Shown: piece after piece, positions 5,405-5,503 of the stretch
Layout of the letters: each line of letters opens with the position of its first letter
How positions within the stretch are numbered: the stretch's first letter is position 1
Assembly: GCA_964446485.1 (NCBI GenBank)
Contig: CAYUOU010000124.1
Location: 1 to 5,503, forward strand
Length of the DNA stretch: 5,503 nucleotides
From: JBDRRP01 sp964446485
Lineage (GTDB): Bacteria; Desulfobacterota; Desulfobacteria; Desulfobacterales; JBDRRP01
Reading direction: 5' to 3'
Notes under the pieces: generated by a model
What the model was told of the DNA's origin: nothing
Seen by the model: the letters and a program-made list of their open reading frames with translations, nothing else
Databases searched by the model: none
Position numbers and translations under genes: made by a program

Positions 5405-5503
5405 GGACGATTTCGTAAAATGTTCGAGATACGGCGTGCGAATCCTGCGGAATGAGGCGTACTTACAGTACGCCGCAATGACGAAGGATGACGCGTAACG
5501 CAG
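5405..5503. repeat. Long imperfect palindromic intergenic repeat, cut by the window edge
   Basis: The centre is a perfect 7-bp stem, GGCGTAC (5456-5462) and GTACGCC (5468-5474), with loop TTACA. Pairing continues imperfectly outwards, for instance AATCCT on the left (5441-5446) with AGGAT on the right (5483-5487). The left flank contains GATTTCGTAAAATG and TTCGAGATACGGCG (about 5409-5436), whose complement is not reached before the window ends. It begins about 25 bp after the ugd stop. No T-run follows the central stem, so it looks like a dispersed palindromic repeat rather than a terminator. The left boundary is approximate. Confidence 0.6.

Noticed and set aside
5456..5474. Intrinsic terminator after ugd
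   Set aside because: The GGCGTAC/GTACGCC stem is not followed by a T-run (GCAATGACG follows), and it sits at the centre of a larger palindrome.

Overview
This window (about 5.5 kb, every supported gene on the + strand) reads as a surface-polysaccharide precursor locus of a Gram-negative bacterium. It contains a cell-division gene and a toxin-antitoxin pair. The native genes are moderately GC-rich (about 58-65% in lines I counted by hand). The intergenic spaces hold simple tandem repeats (GAACCTT heptamers, AACCCAACA nonamers), a CACGGATTACACGG inverted repeat, and a long imperfect palindrome at the right edge. From memory, repeats of this style are common in sulfate-reducing Desulfobacterota (Desulfosarcina/Desulfococcus-like). 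That assignment is an inference, not proof.

Layout: (1) 1-105, two tandem-repeat tracts leading into (2) 106-1101, an extended SDR nucleotide-sugar epimerase, probably a UDP-GlcNAc/UDP-GlcNAcA 4-epimerase of WbpP/TviC type. (3) 1102-1218, a spacer with a 15-bp duplication and a hairpin. (4) 1219-2532, a WbpA-type UDP-GlcNAc 6-dehydrogenase. (5) 2533-2806, a 274-bp non-coding spacer with an inverted-repeat element, a second hairpin and a 12-bp direct repeat. (6) 2807-3130, an FtsB/DivIC-family septum protein. (7) 3127-3579 and 3566-3985, an MntA-HepT (nucleotidyltransferase antitoxin / HEPN RNase toxin) pair. (8) 4004-5380, a UDP-glucose 6-dehydrogenase that looks strikingly like the animal/plant enzyme. 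(9) 5381-5503, a tail that enters a long imperfect palindrome cut by the window end.

How the genes fit together: the epimerase and WbpA-like enzyme could supply UDP-GlcNAcA and UDP-GalNAcA, and the second dehydrogenase supplies UDP-glucuronate. The cell would then have several acidic nucleotide sugars for O-antigen, capsule or exopolysaccharide. ftsB, mntA, hepT and ugd are spaced like one operon: a 4-nt overlap, a 14-nt overlap, then an 18-nt gap. The toxin-antitoxin genes are clearly lower in GC (about 49%), which suggests they were inserted between ftsB and ugd. I see no evidence of a wholly new system. The points most worth a second look are the toxin-antitoxin pair wired into a division/polysaccharide operon, the eukaryote-like UGDH, and the structured intergenic repeats.
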